This document shows positions 20,453-31,865 of a stretch of 64,000 bases of DNA, one piece after another (within the stretch, counting starts at the first letter, position 1; the number at the start of each line of letters is the position of its first letter). The notes below the pieces were generated by a model. The model made no database searches, was not told where the DNA came from, and saw only the letters and a list, made by a program, of their open reading frames with translations. The stretch is from Brachycybe producta (taxonomy: Eukaryota; Arthropoda; Diplopoda; Playtdesmida; Andrognathidae). The position numbers and the translations under genes are program-made. Location of the stretch: contig JAUPFP010000049.1 in the NCBI GenBank assembly GCA_036925085.1, positions 1 to 64,000 of the forward strand. The letters are read 5' to 3'.

Positions 20453-21575
20453 ATGAGCTCGTTATTTCGTTTTTTTTTAAATAACAGTAATTAAGTCGCT
20501 CAAGGCCTACTTCAGGACATCTCAATCGTGAGTATTTGTAATTTTATTACTTGATTACTTATTTTGGAGGTTTACACTGCCTCGAAAGGGTTAACACAAC
20601 AATCACAGCTCGGCTTTGCCTCGAACGATTTAAGAGCTCGTTATTTCGTTTTTTCAATGAAATAACAGTAATTAAGTCGCTCAAGGCCTACTTCAGGACA
20701 TCTCAATCGTGAGTATTTATAATTTTATTACTTGATTACTTATTTTGGGGGTTTACACTGCCTCGAAAGGGTTAACACAGCAATCACAGCTCGGCTTTGC
20801 CTCGAACGATTTAAGAGCTCGTTATTTCGTTTTTTCAATGAAATAACAGTAATTAAGTCGCTCAAGGCCTACTTCAGGACATCTCAATCGTGAGTATTTA
20901 TAATTTTATTACTTGATTACTTATTTTGGGGGTTTACACTGCCTCGAAAGGGTTAACACAACAATCACAGCTCGGCTTTGCCTCGAACGATTTAAGAGCT
21001 CGTTATTTCGTTTTTTCAATGAAATAACAGTAATTAAGTCGCTCAAGGCCTACTTCAGGACATCTCAATCGTGAGTATTTATAATTTTATTACTTGATTA
21101 CTTATTTTGGGGGTTTACACTGCCTCGAAAGGGTTAACACAACAATCACAGCTCGGCTTTGCCTCGAACGATTTAAGAGCTCGTTATTTCGTTTTTTCAA
21201 TGAAATAACAGTAATTAAGTCGCTCAAGGCCTACTTCAGGACATCTCAATCGTGAGTATTTATAATTTTATTACTTGATTACTTATTTTGGGGGTTTACA
21301 CTGCCTCGAAAGGGTTAACACAGCAATCACAGCTCGGCTTTGCCTCGAACGATTTAAGAGCTCGTTATTTCGTTTTTTTTTAAATAACAGTAATTAAGTC
21401 GCTCAAGGCCTACTTCAGGACATCTCAATCGTGAGTATTTGTAATTTTATTACTTGATTACTTATTTTGGGGGTTTACACTGCCTCGAAAGGGTTAACCT
21501 AACAATCACAGCTCGGCTTTGCCTCGAACGATTTAAGAGCTCGTTATTTCGTTTTTTTTTTCAATGAAATAACAG
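20453..21575. repeat. Satellite with a unit of about 181 bp, six copies and edges
   Basis: Each unit starts GAGCTCGTTATTTCG, contains a small hairpin (GTTATTTC...GAAATAAC), AATTAAGTCGCTCAAGGCC, ATCTCAATCGTGAGTATTT, GGGTTTACACTGCCTCGAAA and CAATCACAGCTCGGCTTTGC. Units are more than 95 percent alike by eye; the first and last diverge. A degenerate partial unit extends to about 21640. Confidence 0.95.
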
Positions 21576-21849
21576 CAAATAAGTCGTTCTAGACCTCCTG
21601 CTGAACATCTAAATTGGTGTTTGCTATTTAATTGTATTCAAAGATTCATGATTTGCGATGGTTTGATGAATTTGGAGATCTGAACATCCATCATCTATAG
21701 TTTTACAGGGGTGTTAAGAGGTCACAAATTGATAACGGAGAAATTCCGCACCGTACACTTCGGTTAAAAATCTTTTCTTATTCTCAGGACTGAAATCTTG
21801 GGATGCATGTCGGACAGCACGTGCTTAGCAAAACGTGTGTATTAGATAA

Positions 21850-22060
21850 GCACAGTGGCATAGCCAGGAATTGTTTCATGGGGGGTCCAAATTATATCTG
21901 TGATAGGACATATATAATGCATTATGAACATCCACAGGCAACTTTTCGAGGGGGCATAGCGAGCATTTTTGGTGCACAGATCAGGATGTGAAAAATGGCG
22001 TACCCACCCCCTAATAAAAATTTGCCAGATCTCTGGCTGAATTGGATTTGTTAGCTATTA
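21850..22060. mobile_element. Degraded TIR element fragment (hAT-like start)
   Basis: CAGTGGCATAGCCAGGAATT followed by GGGGGGTCC resembles the common hAT-type terminus CAGTGGCGTAGCCAGG. No convincing matching right end was found (CCAGATCTCTGGCTGAATT near 22026 is a weak candidate). This is likely a relic. Confidence 0.35.
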
Positions 22061-22380
22061 TGAACGATGGTGAGTGTAATGTGGCTGAAAAATTTTCAGA
22101 TTTTTTTCTCTATTTTTAGGTTTGCTCTGGCACCAAAAAATTATTGTATTCTTACCTGATGCACACATTACATTTATCATTTACAAATAAAATAATTTTT
22201 CGGTAGTGAAGCAAACATAAAAATGCCAAATAAATCTGAAATCATTTTGGCTCACTGTGCTCGCAATCGATTATACTTATACAGGGCCGGATTTAGGGTT
22301 TGGCCGACCCTGGGCCATTATACTTTTGCCGCCCCCACCCCCCAAAACAGCAAAATACACCAAATCTTTATTAAACCAAA

Positions 22381-22908
22381 CAGTGGTGGATCTAAAAATG
22401 TGGTGTGTGCCCTTTCGGTCGAAATTTTTTTAGTAGTCAAGCCTCAAGGATTGGATTGGAGGCTAGCTTAGGTTAGGTTTGGTTAGATAAGGTTGATTAA
22501 GATTAGCCTCCAATCCATTCCCTGAGGCTTGTTAACCGAAAATATTTCGACCAAAATGGGAAACCGCCAAAAATGTTTCATGTGGGGTCCAAAGATGGCC
22601 TGAAGGTAGAAAAAAATTTCAGTGGGTGTTTTGTGTAGCCCTTTACTAGCCTTTTCAGGCCTTTTTTGTTGCATTTTTTGGGGGCAAGCCACACAGGGTC
22701 ATAGATAGTAAAACTTTCAGTGGGTGTTCAGTGTCTCCCTAACATAATCAACACCAATGGAGAGCATAGTGAGCCAAAAATTCATTGGGTGTTCACTGTA
22801 GCCCTAACCTACCCCCAATGGCGAGCCCAGCAAGCCTTTTTTGTTGCGTTTTTAGATTTTTATCAGTGGGGTTCTGGGCCCCTCGGACCCCCCTTAAATC
22901 CTTCACTG
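22381..22908. mobile_element. Nested non-autonomous hAT-type element
   Basis: Inverted ends CAGTGGTGGATCTAA and TTAAATCCTTCACTG, with a perfect 8-bp target duplication AAACCAAA (22373-22380 and 22909-22916). The element is 528 bp and sits inside the hAT element 22282-23073. An internal foldback spans 22417-22552. No coding capacity. Confidence 0.9.
22417..22552. repeat. Internal foldback of the nested hAT element
   Basis: GGTCGAAAT...AAGCCTCAAGGATTGGATTG...GGAGGCTA is mirrored by TAGCCTCCAATCCATTCCCT...GAGGCTTG...ATTTCGACC. The arms are about 50 bp with a few mismatches, around a TTAGGTT-rich loop. Confidence 0.85.
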
Positions 22909-23127
22909 AAACCAAAGATACAGTAGTGTCAAAAAATAAAAAAATATAATTTTTTTTACAATTTTTTTTAAATTTTTTTAAAATTTTTTTTCAGGTCATA
23001 AGATGGCTGTGCTGCCCTTCAAAAAGTGAGTGCCGCCCTGGGCCATGGCCCACTTGGCCTAAATCCAGCACTGTACTTATACTATGTAAATTATGCAAAA
23101 AAATGATCTTTTTCTCATTATGTGTGT

Positions 23128-23143
23128 GGCCCTGAAAAGGGCC
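23128..23143 (-). promoter_or_regulatory. Histone-mRNA-type 3' stem-loop
   Basis: On the minus strand it reads GGCCCTTTTCAGGGCC, a perfect 6-bp stem with a 4-base loop. This is the metazoan replication-dependent histone 3' processing signal bound by SLBP. About 15 bases further on is a purine-rich GAGAAAAAGA, like a U7-binding downstream element. No histone coding sequence lies upstream on that strand (checked to about 23900). It appears to be a detached 3' UTR. Confidence 0.75.
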
Positions 23144-23226
23144 GTTGTTTAGATCTTTAGATGTTCATCGCAAGACTTTTACATCTTCTCGGTCTTCTGG
23201 ATCTTCCTTTTTCTTAGTAAGTGTGT

Positions 23227-23241
23227 GGCCCTGAAAAGGCC
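23227..23241 (-). promoter_or_regulatory. Second histone-type stem-loop, one base shorter
   Basis: Minus strand GGCCTTTTCAGGGCC, with the same flanks as the first copy (CATCTAAAGATCTAAACAAC before, CACACAC after). About 98 bp separate the two, so the 3' UTR segment is duplicated. The missing base shortens the stem. Confidence 0.6.
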
Positions 23242-23259
23242 GTTGTTTAGATCTTTAGA

Positions 23260-23849
23260 TGGGGTTAGAAAAGGCTTTCGGTTTTCTGTATTTCAGTCAA
23301 ACTGGTGAATCGTAACGTCGATTTGTATCTTATTTCAGATGGAGCACATCGGGAAAAGCCTTGTGCCTGTAAATGTTTAAAATGATGTTAGATATGAAGA
23401 ATACGGCAGATTGAAACTTTGCATTACGAAAAGTTCCCCAAGAAAATGCAAGAAAGTTGCGGATGTGGATCACAAGTTCAATTCATTTCAAGAAAAGCTC
23501 TTCTTATAACTTGTGACATTTTGTTGTTGTTCAATCATCAAACAACTGCATACTTACTTGATCATTTTAAAATGCCCATCAAATGCAATTGAAATTTATG
23601 TAAAAAAAATAATTAAATCATTTTATACGATTAATTGGCGATTATTTTATTTTAAATTAAAAAAAAAACTAGTTCGGTTTCTTTATAAAAGACAGTGAAA
23701 AGACTGATTGTTTTTGCATTTTGCGTGATTTGCATGATGTGATAGTTGCCACTGTCAACTAATTTGCTATTTAATTTATGCACACCAGGATGCATAGTAT
23801 GAAAAGAGAGAGAAAAGACAGTGATTGTTTTTGTAAATTATCTAGGATT

Positions 23850-23898
<49 letters not shown>

Positions 23899-24640
23899 AT
23901 ATGTATATATAATGAACACAAATATATAAATGTATATTATACAATTAATTTATTAAAATATAAAAATGAAAATTATCCAAACATCTAAACTGGTATTTAT
24001 GACTAGAACAGCTGTTCAAATAAAGTTGAGAATTGTTTTGAAAAGGGTCCATGAATCCAATTAGCAATACCAGTAAGATATTTTGTAATTGCCATATAGA
24101 TCTGATAGGGAGGGGCTAGGTTACATACTGATCTTTGAACCAAATTTACTGAAAATATCTTTCTATTCTACTTTTTATTGTGAGAACTTTTTTGTCAGTC
24201 TTTGAATTGTTGGCTTTAGACATTCAACTTTTTTATTTGTGCATTTTAGTCAAAAGTTTTTGCAAGCTTTACTGTCGTTAATGAATATTGTAATTATTCG
24301 ATTTTTTCTAATGTAGTTGTTATATTCAATTTTTTTATTTTTAATTTTTCAATTTTTAGTTATTCAAGTTTAGTTAGTTATTCTAGATTTTGTGATTGTT
24401 GCCGAGTGTGACACTGAACTGAGTTTTTCCTTTGAAATACAAGAAACTGCAGTAAAAGTAAGACAATTTTATTTTCTATAATACATTTCATTTCATTCAA
24501 ATTCAATTCTATTTAAAATTCATTTAGTTGTGTCTTTGAATTTGTGGTGTTGAACCCTACACTAAAATACAATACTTTCAACGAAAATTTACCTTCACCA
24601 AAACAAAATATCAAATATGACTACTGAAATTCAACATATG
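23260..24640. other. AT-rich spacer, no gene recognised
   Basis: Contains an (AT)n microsatellite at about 23850-23912. I see no convincing exon or element elsewhere. Confidence 0.6.
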
Positions 24641-24650
24641 ACATAAACGA

Positions 24651-27460
24651 GGTGTGCCCTACAATTCTTGTGTCTTGAAACTTTTTTCTAGGAGGCCCCA
24701 ATTTCGATTTATTCAGTCGCAAAAAACGTCTTTTGATCTAACTCAAAACTGGGACCCCCTAGAAGAAAGTTTCAATACACAAGAATTGTAGGGCACACGT
24801 CATTCATGTCTCCTAATGAATTTCGTAATAATCTGCTGATCCGTGCACCAAGGATGGCGAAAAACATTGAACGCCATCAAACTTTTTTTTTTATTTTGCA
24901 ACTTGTCTCCTCTGTTCCAAAAGATGCATAGGAAAAAGAGAGGAGAGGAAAGAGATGAGAGAAAAAAATCCTTATCAGAAGATAGCCTTTTCCTCCTCCC
25001 ACCACCCCCACACAATTTTGCAAAACAAAAGGCCTACCAAGAACCCTTTTCAGACAAATAAAAATAAAATCACAAGTCCATTTTTACTGAAAAAATTAAA
25101 AATTTCAGATTATTATGAAATTCTACATGTGACATGAATAACGTGTGCCCTACAATTCTTGTGTCTTGAAACTTTTTTCTAGGAGGCCCCAATTTCGATT
25201 TATTCAGTCGCAAAAAACGTCTTTTGATCTAACTCAAAACTGGGACCCCCTAGAAGAAAGTTTCAATACACAAGAATTGTAGGGCACACGTCGTTCATGT
25301 CTCCTAATGAATTTCGTAATAATCTGCTGATCCGTGCACCAAGGATGGCGAAAAACATTGAACGCCATCAAACTTTTTTTTTTATTTTGCAACTTGTCTC
25401 CTCTGTTCCAAAAGATGCATAGGAAAAAGAGAGGAGAGGAAAGAGATGAGAGAAAAAAATCCTTATCAGAAGATAGCCTTTTCCTCCTCCCACCACCCCC
25501 ACACAATTTTGCAAAACAAAAGGCCTACCAAGAACCCTTTTCAGACAAATAAAAATAAAATCACAAGTCCATTTTTACTGAAAAAATTAAAAATTTCAGA
25601 TTATTATGAAATTCTACATGTGACATGAATAACGTGTGCCCTACAATTCTTGTGTCTTGAAACTTTTTTCTAGGAGGCCCCAATTTCGATTTATTCAGTC
25701 GCAAAAAACGTCTTTTGATCTAACTCAAAACTGGGACCCCCTAGAAGAAAGTTTCAATACACAAGAATTGTAGGGCACACGTCGTTCATGTCTCCTAATG
25801 AATTTCGTAATAATCTGCTGATCCGTGCACCAAGGATGGCGAAAAACATTGAACGCCATCAAACTTTTTTTTTTATTTTGCAACTTGTCTCCTCTGTTCC
25901 AAAAGATGCATAGGAAAAAGAGAGGAGAGGAAAGAGATGAGAGAAAAAAATCCTTATCAGAAGATAGCCTTTTCCTCCTCCCACCACCCCCACACAATTT
26001 TGCAAAACAAAAGGCCTACCAAGAACCCTTTTCAGACAAATAAAAATAAAATCACAAGTCCATTTTTACTGAAAAAATTAAAAATTTCAGATTATTATGA
26101 AATTCTACATGTGACATGAATAACGTGTGCCCTACAATTCTTGTGTCTTGAAACTTTTTTCTAGGAGGCCCCAATTTCGATTTATTCAGTCGCAAAAAAC
26201 GTCTTTTGATCTAACTCAAAACTGGGACCCCCTAGAAGAAAGTTTCAATACACAAGAATTGTAGGGCACACGTCGTTCATGTCTCCTAATGAATTTCGTA
26301 ATAATCTGCTGATCCGTGCACCAAGGATGGCGAAAAACATTGAACGCCATCAAACTTTTTTTTTTATTTTGCAACTTGTCTCCTCTGTTCCAAAAGATGC
26401 ATAGGAAAAAGAGAGGAGAGGAAAGAGATGAGAGAAAAAAATCCTTATCAGAAGATAGCCTTTTCCTCCTCCCACCACCCCCACACAATTTTGCAAAACA
26501 AAAGGCCTACCAAGAACCCTTTTCAGACAAATAAAAATAAAATCACAAGTCCATTTTTACTGAAAAAATTAAAAATTTCAGATTATTATGAAATTCTACA
26601 TGTGACATGAATAACGTGTGCCCTACAATTCTTGTGTCTTGAAACTTTTTTCTAGGAGGCCCCAATTTCGATTTATTCAGTCGCAAAAAACGTCTTTTGA
26701 TCTAACTCAAAACTGGGACCCCCTAGAAGAAAGTTTCAATACACAAGAATTGTAGGGCACACGTCGTTCATGTCTCCTAATGAATTTCGTAATAATCTGC
26801 TGATCCGTGCACCAAGGATGGCGAAAAACATTGAACGCCATCAAACTTTTTTTTTTATTTTGCAACTTGTCTCCTCTGTTCCAAAAGATGCATAGGAAAA
26901 AGAGAGGAGAGGAAAGAGATGAGAGAAAAAAATCCTTATCAGAAGATAGCCTTTTCCTCCTCCCACCACCCCCACACAATTTTGCAAAACAAAAGGCCTA
27001 CCAAGAACCCTTTTCAGACAAATAAAAATAAAATCACAAGTCCATTTTTACTGAAAAAATTAAAAATTTCAGATTATTATGAAATTCTACATGTGACATG
27101 AATAACGTGTGCCCTACAATTCTTGTGTCTTGAAACTTTTTTCTAGGAGGCCCCAATTTCGATTTATTCAGTCGCAAAAAACGTCTTTTGATCTAACTCA
27201 AAACTGGGACCCCCTAGAAGAAAGTTTCAATACACAAGAATTGTAGGGCACACGTCGTTCATGTCTCCTAATGAATTTCGTAATAATCTGCTGATCCGTG
27301 CACCAAGGATGGCGAAAAACATTGAACGCCATCAAACTTTTTTTTTTATTTTGCAACTTGTCTCCTCTGTTCCAAAAGATGCATAGGAAAAAGAGAGGAG
27401 AGGAAAGAGATGAGAGAAAAAAATCCTTATCAGAAGATAGCCTTTTCCTCCTCCCAGGGG
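24651..27460. repeat. 491-bp satellite array with an internal hairpin
   Basis: Units repeat with an exact offset of 491 bp (landmark CACCAAGGATGGCG at 24847, 25338, 25829, 26320, 26811 and 27302) and are nearly identical. Each begins with an inverted repeat of about 145 bp: GTGTGCCCTACAATTCTTGT...TTGAAACTTT.TTCTAGG...CCTAGAAGAAAGTTTCAA...ACAAGAATTGTAGGGCACAC. The rest is A/T- and purine-rich. The last unit is cut short and followed (27460-27562) by a diverged copy of the hairpin half. Repeated 60-90 codon frames are by-products. Confidence 0.95.
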
Positions 27461-27904
27461 CCCCAATTTTGATTTATTCAGTTGCAAAAACATCTTTTTT
27501 TCTAACTCAAAACTGGGGCATCCTAAAAGAAAGTGACTATACAAGAGTAGTTGTAGGGCACACTTCAAAATTGTAATATTTTCATGATTTTGGGATAAAG
27601 AGGCTACAAGTTTATTTTGGTATTATTTATTATTCGTGATGTTTCAATTTTGGGTTTTCTGGTAAAAGTTTGTGGCTTGGTGTTTAGCGTAGTATACAAA
27701 TAACATAATAATGTATATAATAGTATATAAATAACATTTACTTCAAATAACTCGTCACAAACGTGAGATTTATTTCAACCAATAAAAATATATTGTGAAA
27801 TCATAAATTGACAAAAAAATAGCATGTATTCAATTAAAAATTAAAAATTTTGCTAAGGTAATTTTTGTGATTCATAAATCCATTTTGAGTATAGGTACTT
27901 TACC

Positions 27905-27991
27905 ATGCCTAAGAGGAAGCTAAAAAAGAAAACTAAAAGGGCAGAATCAATAAGACGTAGGTGGCATCTTAGACGTCAAAGAGACAATAGG
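27905..27991 (+). CDS. Candidate short 5' exon of the Mutator-type transposon
   Basis: ATG opens MPKRKLKKKTKRAESIRRRW, then HLRRQRDNR, ending at a GTAATT donor. The strongly basic start resembles N-termini of transposon proteins and it points toward the transposase frame at 29145, but no splice link is proven. The spacers 27563-27904 and 27992-28827 hold otherwise only a weak open stretch at 28193-28414. Confidence 0.3.
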
Positions 27992-29144
27992 TAATTTTTT
28001 TATTATGTTTATATGTAAGCTGCTAATTTTCCACTTTCAACTGGAATTTTCACTGAACAAATAAATTATACCATTTTATAATTGATAATCGAGACAAAAG
28101 TCTGGTCACGGCAATTATTTCAGTAGTTGATCAAATATTTTGGTATGTGTGTGTGTACCCACATCATAATAGAGCAAAGATAATTTTCGACAATGAATGA
28201 TGCACACAGGCCACCCAGAGTGGAAAAAAGGACAATCTGCCCCCAGGCCACCACAACAGAAAGGGCCCCATCAAAACTTTCAAACAACTTTGTAGGAAAA
28301 ATCAATAATAACTCAATAAACACACACTCATCTAAATGTAGAAAAAAACTAAACTTAAAAAAATACAGCTTTGCAATTGAGGCACGAAGTGCTGGTCGAT
28401 TTAGTTGTATTTGATTTCATGAGGTGCAGTCCAGCTCTGATAGTTGCAGACATAAATATATAGGGTTACTGGGCAAAAGGGTCCATTTGCAGGTACAGGT
28501 AGTCACCTGACTGTATCGGGGAGGGTTAGGCAGTTGAGAGTAGGTGTGGCCCTGAGTTCTATGAAGGCTCTGGGCAGCCCTGAATGCATAGAATCAAAAC
28601 AGAATTTTAAAATCAAACAGTGGTAGTACATCAACCAGGCATGATATTTGCAGATAATGATCGAAACAAAATATCACTGCCAGTGCAAATTCAAATTCAA
28701 ACTGCTATAGGCAGTGGGGCAGTGGTACACATTGTTTTTGTGACTACTGAAGTATTTGCCATACATAACTAGACTTTTCACTCAAATTCTGCATGCACTT
28801 AATATAGTGATTTTATAAATGGTATAAGTGAATATAAATCTGAAATACTTGTTAAAATTCAATCCAAGGGATGCTGAGCAAGGGGATGACGAGATGCAGG
28901 GAGAACAACCAAATATTCCCCGAAGCCTTGATGTACAACATAGACCCACAGGCCCAGAAACACATCAACCCACATTAATGGAAGACACCGCCAGTTCGTC
29001 ATCAACTGGTGATTCCCTTCTGCATCTTTCACATGCAAAAAAGCCTGCACGTGGTAATCTTAAAAATAATTTCCATGAATATCACAATAGAATTGTACCA
29101 ATCCATTCTTAGATTATACAAGAGAGCCACTGTCAAGGGATAGG

Positions 29145-31865
29145 TTGTCACGACCTGGAACATCAGCAGGTCCTTTGATGACGTGCCACATGTGTGACGA
29201 GGAACTTTTCAGTCTGGTTTCAATAGAGTCACACATGAGGAGTAGAGTTCATCAATTGAAAACCGGAGAAATCAACAAAAGGGACAACTCGGCAATGACT
29301 ACCCTTCAAGAAATTGATTGGACCACAGTTCAAGTGGCACCGGTTCTGCCAACCCCTGAAAAAAATTTGATTAGACCAGAACTGCCAACATCTATCGAGA
29401 AGCATCAACTGACAATAGAAAATGAACCGGTCTCCTGGCCGAATGTGACAGGTCGGCGGATAATTTCTTTCTTGGATTTAGTAAAATTTCTCCGAAATGT
29501 CCAAATCCACACTCATAGATGCACTGGCTCGATAATTAAATATGAACTGGAACACAGGACTGGATTAAGATCAAGTTTCATCTTCAAATGCAACAATTGT
29601 CCTTATGAAATAACATTTGCAACTGAGGACAAAAATGCAAAGCACGATGTCAATCTTGCATCTGTTCTTGGCAGTGCAAGTATTGGGATTGGCCACAACC
29701 AACTGGAAGAATTTCTAGCAGTTATTGGCATTCCCTGCATGGCTGCTGAAGCATTCAAGATGAAAACACAAGAAATCCATGACAGATTACTAGAAGTATT
29801 AACAAAGTCAATGAAGAAAGCAGCGATGGAAGCAAGGGAACGAGCCATACAAAATAATAATGTGGACACTGATGGTGTCCCATGGCTTATTGTCGTTGTT
29901 GATGGTTCGTGGGCCAAACGTTCATACAAGCACACTTACAACTCACTATCTGGCATGGCAGCAATCATTGATGCTGAAAGTGGAAAGCTAATTGATCTTG
30001 CTGTCAGGAACAAGTATTGTTCTACTTGTGAAGCCGAAAAAAAAACTGGAGTTGTAGTGGCCACCCATCGCTGTTTGAGGAACTGGGAAGGGTCATCAGG
30101 TGCTATCGAGGCAGACATAATTCTGGAGGCATTCAACAACAGTGAGGAAAAATACCAACTGAGATACAAGTATGTAATAGGAGATGGAGATTCTACCACA
30201 TACAAGGCCATTTGCGAACGGGGGAACTACCGGGTCACTAAGATCGAGTGTACGAATCACTTGATTCGATCATATGCAAACAGGATCCGAAACATACCAA
30301 AGGACACAAGCATCAGCATTCATGAGAGGCGATTACTGACGCCAGACAGAGTCAACCGACTCATTAGTGCTGTAAGAGGAGCTGTCTTCAAAATATTTTC
30401 TTCCCAGATGCCAACTCAGGAGAAAATTACAAGATTGAAGGCAGATCTTCTGCACAGCCCAGTCCATGTGTTTGGGAATCACGCCGAATGTGGAGACTAT
30501 TGTAAGCGGAAAAATGAGGTAAATGATGCTGATGGATTGCAGGGAACACAGTTGTGGGAAACGATCCTTGAAGCTGGGAAACGACTGAGGGACCATGCCG
30601 ACAGCCTGGTGCTTAGACTAAATAACAATGTTGCCGAGCAACTCATGAGTCTGATCAGCAAAGTCATAGGAGGCAAACGCATCAACTTCTGCATGGGGGC
30701 ATCATATACAATGCGTGTATATTGTGCAGGACTGCTCCAGTTACATGGACCTGGATGGCAAGTTGAGGCATCCAGGGAGATGTACCCAGGTAAAACCCCA
30801 CCATCTGCTATGAAGAAAATGGCGGCCAGAAGAAGAAGTCAACGTGAAGTCCAGCGAAAGTACCGGAAAAAATTGCTGTTTGAGGGTGGGACTGGAAAAA
30901 CATTAAAACGACTGTCGTTGAGAAAGGCCTCAGAGGAATCCAAAAAAGACTACAGGGAAGGAATCCAATATGAAGATGACCTTCCAGCAGATGAGCTGGA
31001 ACAAAAAATGAAGGAACACATCACTTCATTAGCAGTGGATGAACTGGGTCAGAATGAGCTGCAACGACAGACAATTGGAGGCAGCAGCAATGAAAAGTGG
31101 CTGAAGGAAAGACGAAAAAGAATCACTGCAAGCAACTTTGGTGCGATTTGCAAACAAAGAGCAGTTACACCATGTGACAAACTTGTACGCAGGTTGCTGT
31201 CCCATGCAAACTTGAACAACATCCCAGAGATTAAATGGGGCATTGAAAATGAGGCAAACGCAATCACAACATTTGAACAACAATATAATGAAAATGTCCA
31301 GCAATGTGGTTTGTTTGTGGACATCCAGGAGCCCTACCTTGGTGCAACTCCAGACGGCACCATCGGCTCAGATGGCCTCATCGAAGTTAAATGCCCTTTT
31401 TCTGCAAAGGAAATGTCAGTAAAAAAGGCAGCACAGACGCTAAAATCATTTTTTCTGAAGAAACAAAAGAATTCGCAAGAGCTGTACCTGCCAAAAACAC
31501 ATGACTATTTCTACCAGATACAAGGACAGCTCCACATAACAAACCGAGAGTATTGCATTTTCATTGTTTGGACACCAGTCGACCTGTATGTGGAGAAGAT
31601 TTATAAAGATGATATGTACTGGGAGCACAAAATGAAAAATCAGCTTCAGAGGTTCTACTATGACTGTGTTTTGCCAGAGATTGTGGACTCAAGAGTAAAA
31701 AGAAATGGAAAAGTGAGAGATCCTTCATGGAAACTAGAAGCAATGGCAGAAGCACAGTTAAAGCAAAAAGATCAGCAGTCGCCAACAAAACGAGCAGCAG
31801 ACACTTTGCTTAAACGTGCTAAGAAAAGAGCACGGAAAACAGATGTAAGTAAATGTAATGACTAA
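29145..31865 (+). CDS. Mutator-type transposase with YqaJ nuclease domain
   Basis: A single open frame; the first ATG is at 29178 because the frame opens on TTG. In order: a C2H2-like finger (CHMCDEELFSLVSIESHMRS, then RVH); a Mutator-like DDE transposase core with VVVDGSWAKR (Asp codon 29901), VIGDGDSTTYK (Asp 30183 or 30189) and NNVAEQL (Glu 30636); and a C-terminal YqaJ/lambda-exonuclease-type domain (about 31097-31640) with ITASNFGAI, WGIENE, GATPDG, EVKCPF and YQIQGQL. DDE enzymes cut and join transposon ends; YqaJ enzymes digest DNA from ends. The fusion is known in animal transposon-like proteins. The tail is Lys-rich (nuclear). AATAAA follows at about 31882. The frame looks whole; terminal inverted repeats were not found. 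An upstream Ser/Thr-rich open stretch at 28828-29112 may be a 5' exon. Confidence 0.85.
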   Translation: MSRPGTSAGPLMTCHMCDEELFSLVSIESHMRSRVHQLKTGEINKRDNSAMTTLQEIDWTTVQVAPVLPTPEKNLIRPELPTSIEKHQLTIENEPVSWPNVTGRRIISFLDLVKFLRNVQIHTHRCTGSIIKYELEHRTGLRSSFIFKCNNCPYEITFATEDKNAKHDVNLASVLGSASIGIGHNQLEEFLAVIGIPCMAAEAFKMKTQEIHDRLLEVLTKSMKKAAMEARERAIQNNNVDTDGVPWLIVVVDGSWAKRSYKHTYNSLSGMAAIIDAESGKLIDLAVRNKYCSTCEAEKKTGVVVATHRCLRNWEGSSGAIEADIILEAFNNSEEKYQLRYKYVIGDGDSTTYKAICERGNYRVTKIECTNHLIRSYANRIRNIPKDTSISIHERRLLTPDRVNRLISAVRGAVFKIFSSQMPTQEKITRLKADLLHSPVHVFGNHAECGDYCKRKNEVNDADGLQGTQLWETILEAGKRLRDHADSLVLRLNNNVAEQLMSLISKVIGGKRINFCMGASYTMRVYCAGLLQLHGPGWQVEASREMYPGKTPPSAMKKMAARRRSQREVQRKYRKKLLFEGGTGKTLKRLSLRKASEESKKDYREGIQYEDDLPADELEQKMKEHITSLAVDELGQNELQRQTIGGSSNEKWLKERRKRITASNFGAICKQRAVTPCDKLVRRLLSHANLNNIPEIKWGIENEANAITTFEQQYNENVQQCGLFVDIQEPYLGATPDGTIGSDGLIEVKCPFSAKEMSVKKAAQTLKSFFLKKQKNSQELYLPKTHDYFYQIQGQLHITNREYCIFIVWTPVDLYVEKIYKDDMYWEHKMKNQLQRFYYDCVLPEIVDSRVKRNGKVRDPSWKLEAMAEAQLKQKDQQSPTKRAADTLLKRAKKRARKTDVSKCND

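Larger units (their letters stand above)
22282..23073. mobile_element. Non-autonomous hAT-type element
   Basis: The ends are inverted: CAGGGCCGGATTTAGG at the left and CCTAAATCCAGCACTG at the right. Both sides carry the perfect 8-bp target duplication TACTTATA (22274-22281 and 23074-23081), diagnostic of hAT-type integration. No transposase is encoded. A second hAT-type element lies inside it. Confidence 0.9.

Noticed and set aside
23161-23221. Possible histone C-terminus on the minus strand between the two stem-loops
   Set aside because: The translation (KKKEDPEDREDVKVLR-stop) does not match the ends of H2A, H2B, H3, H4 or H1 that I know.
24800-27101. Families of identical 60-90 codon frames
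   Set aside because: They recur only because the 491-bp satellite unit repeats. The composition is low-complexity and there is no conserved protein.
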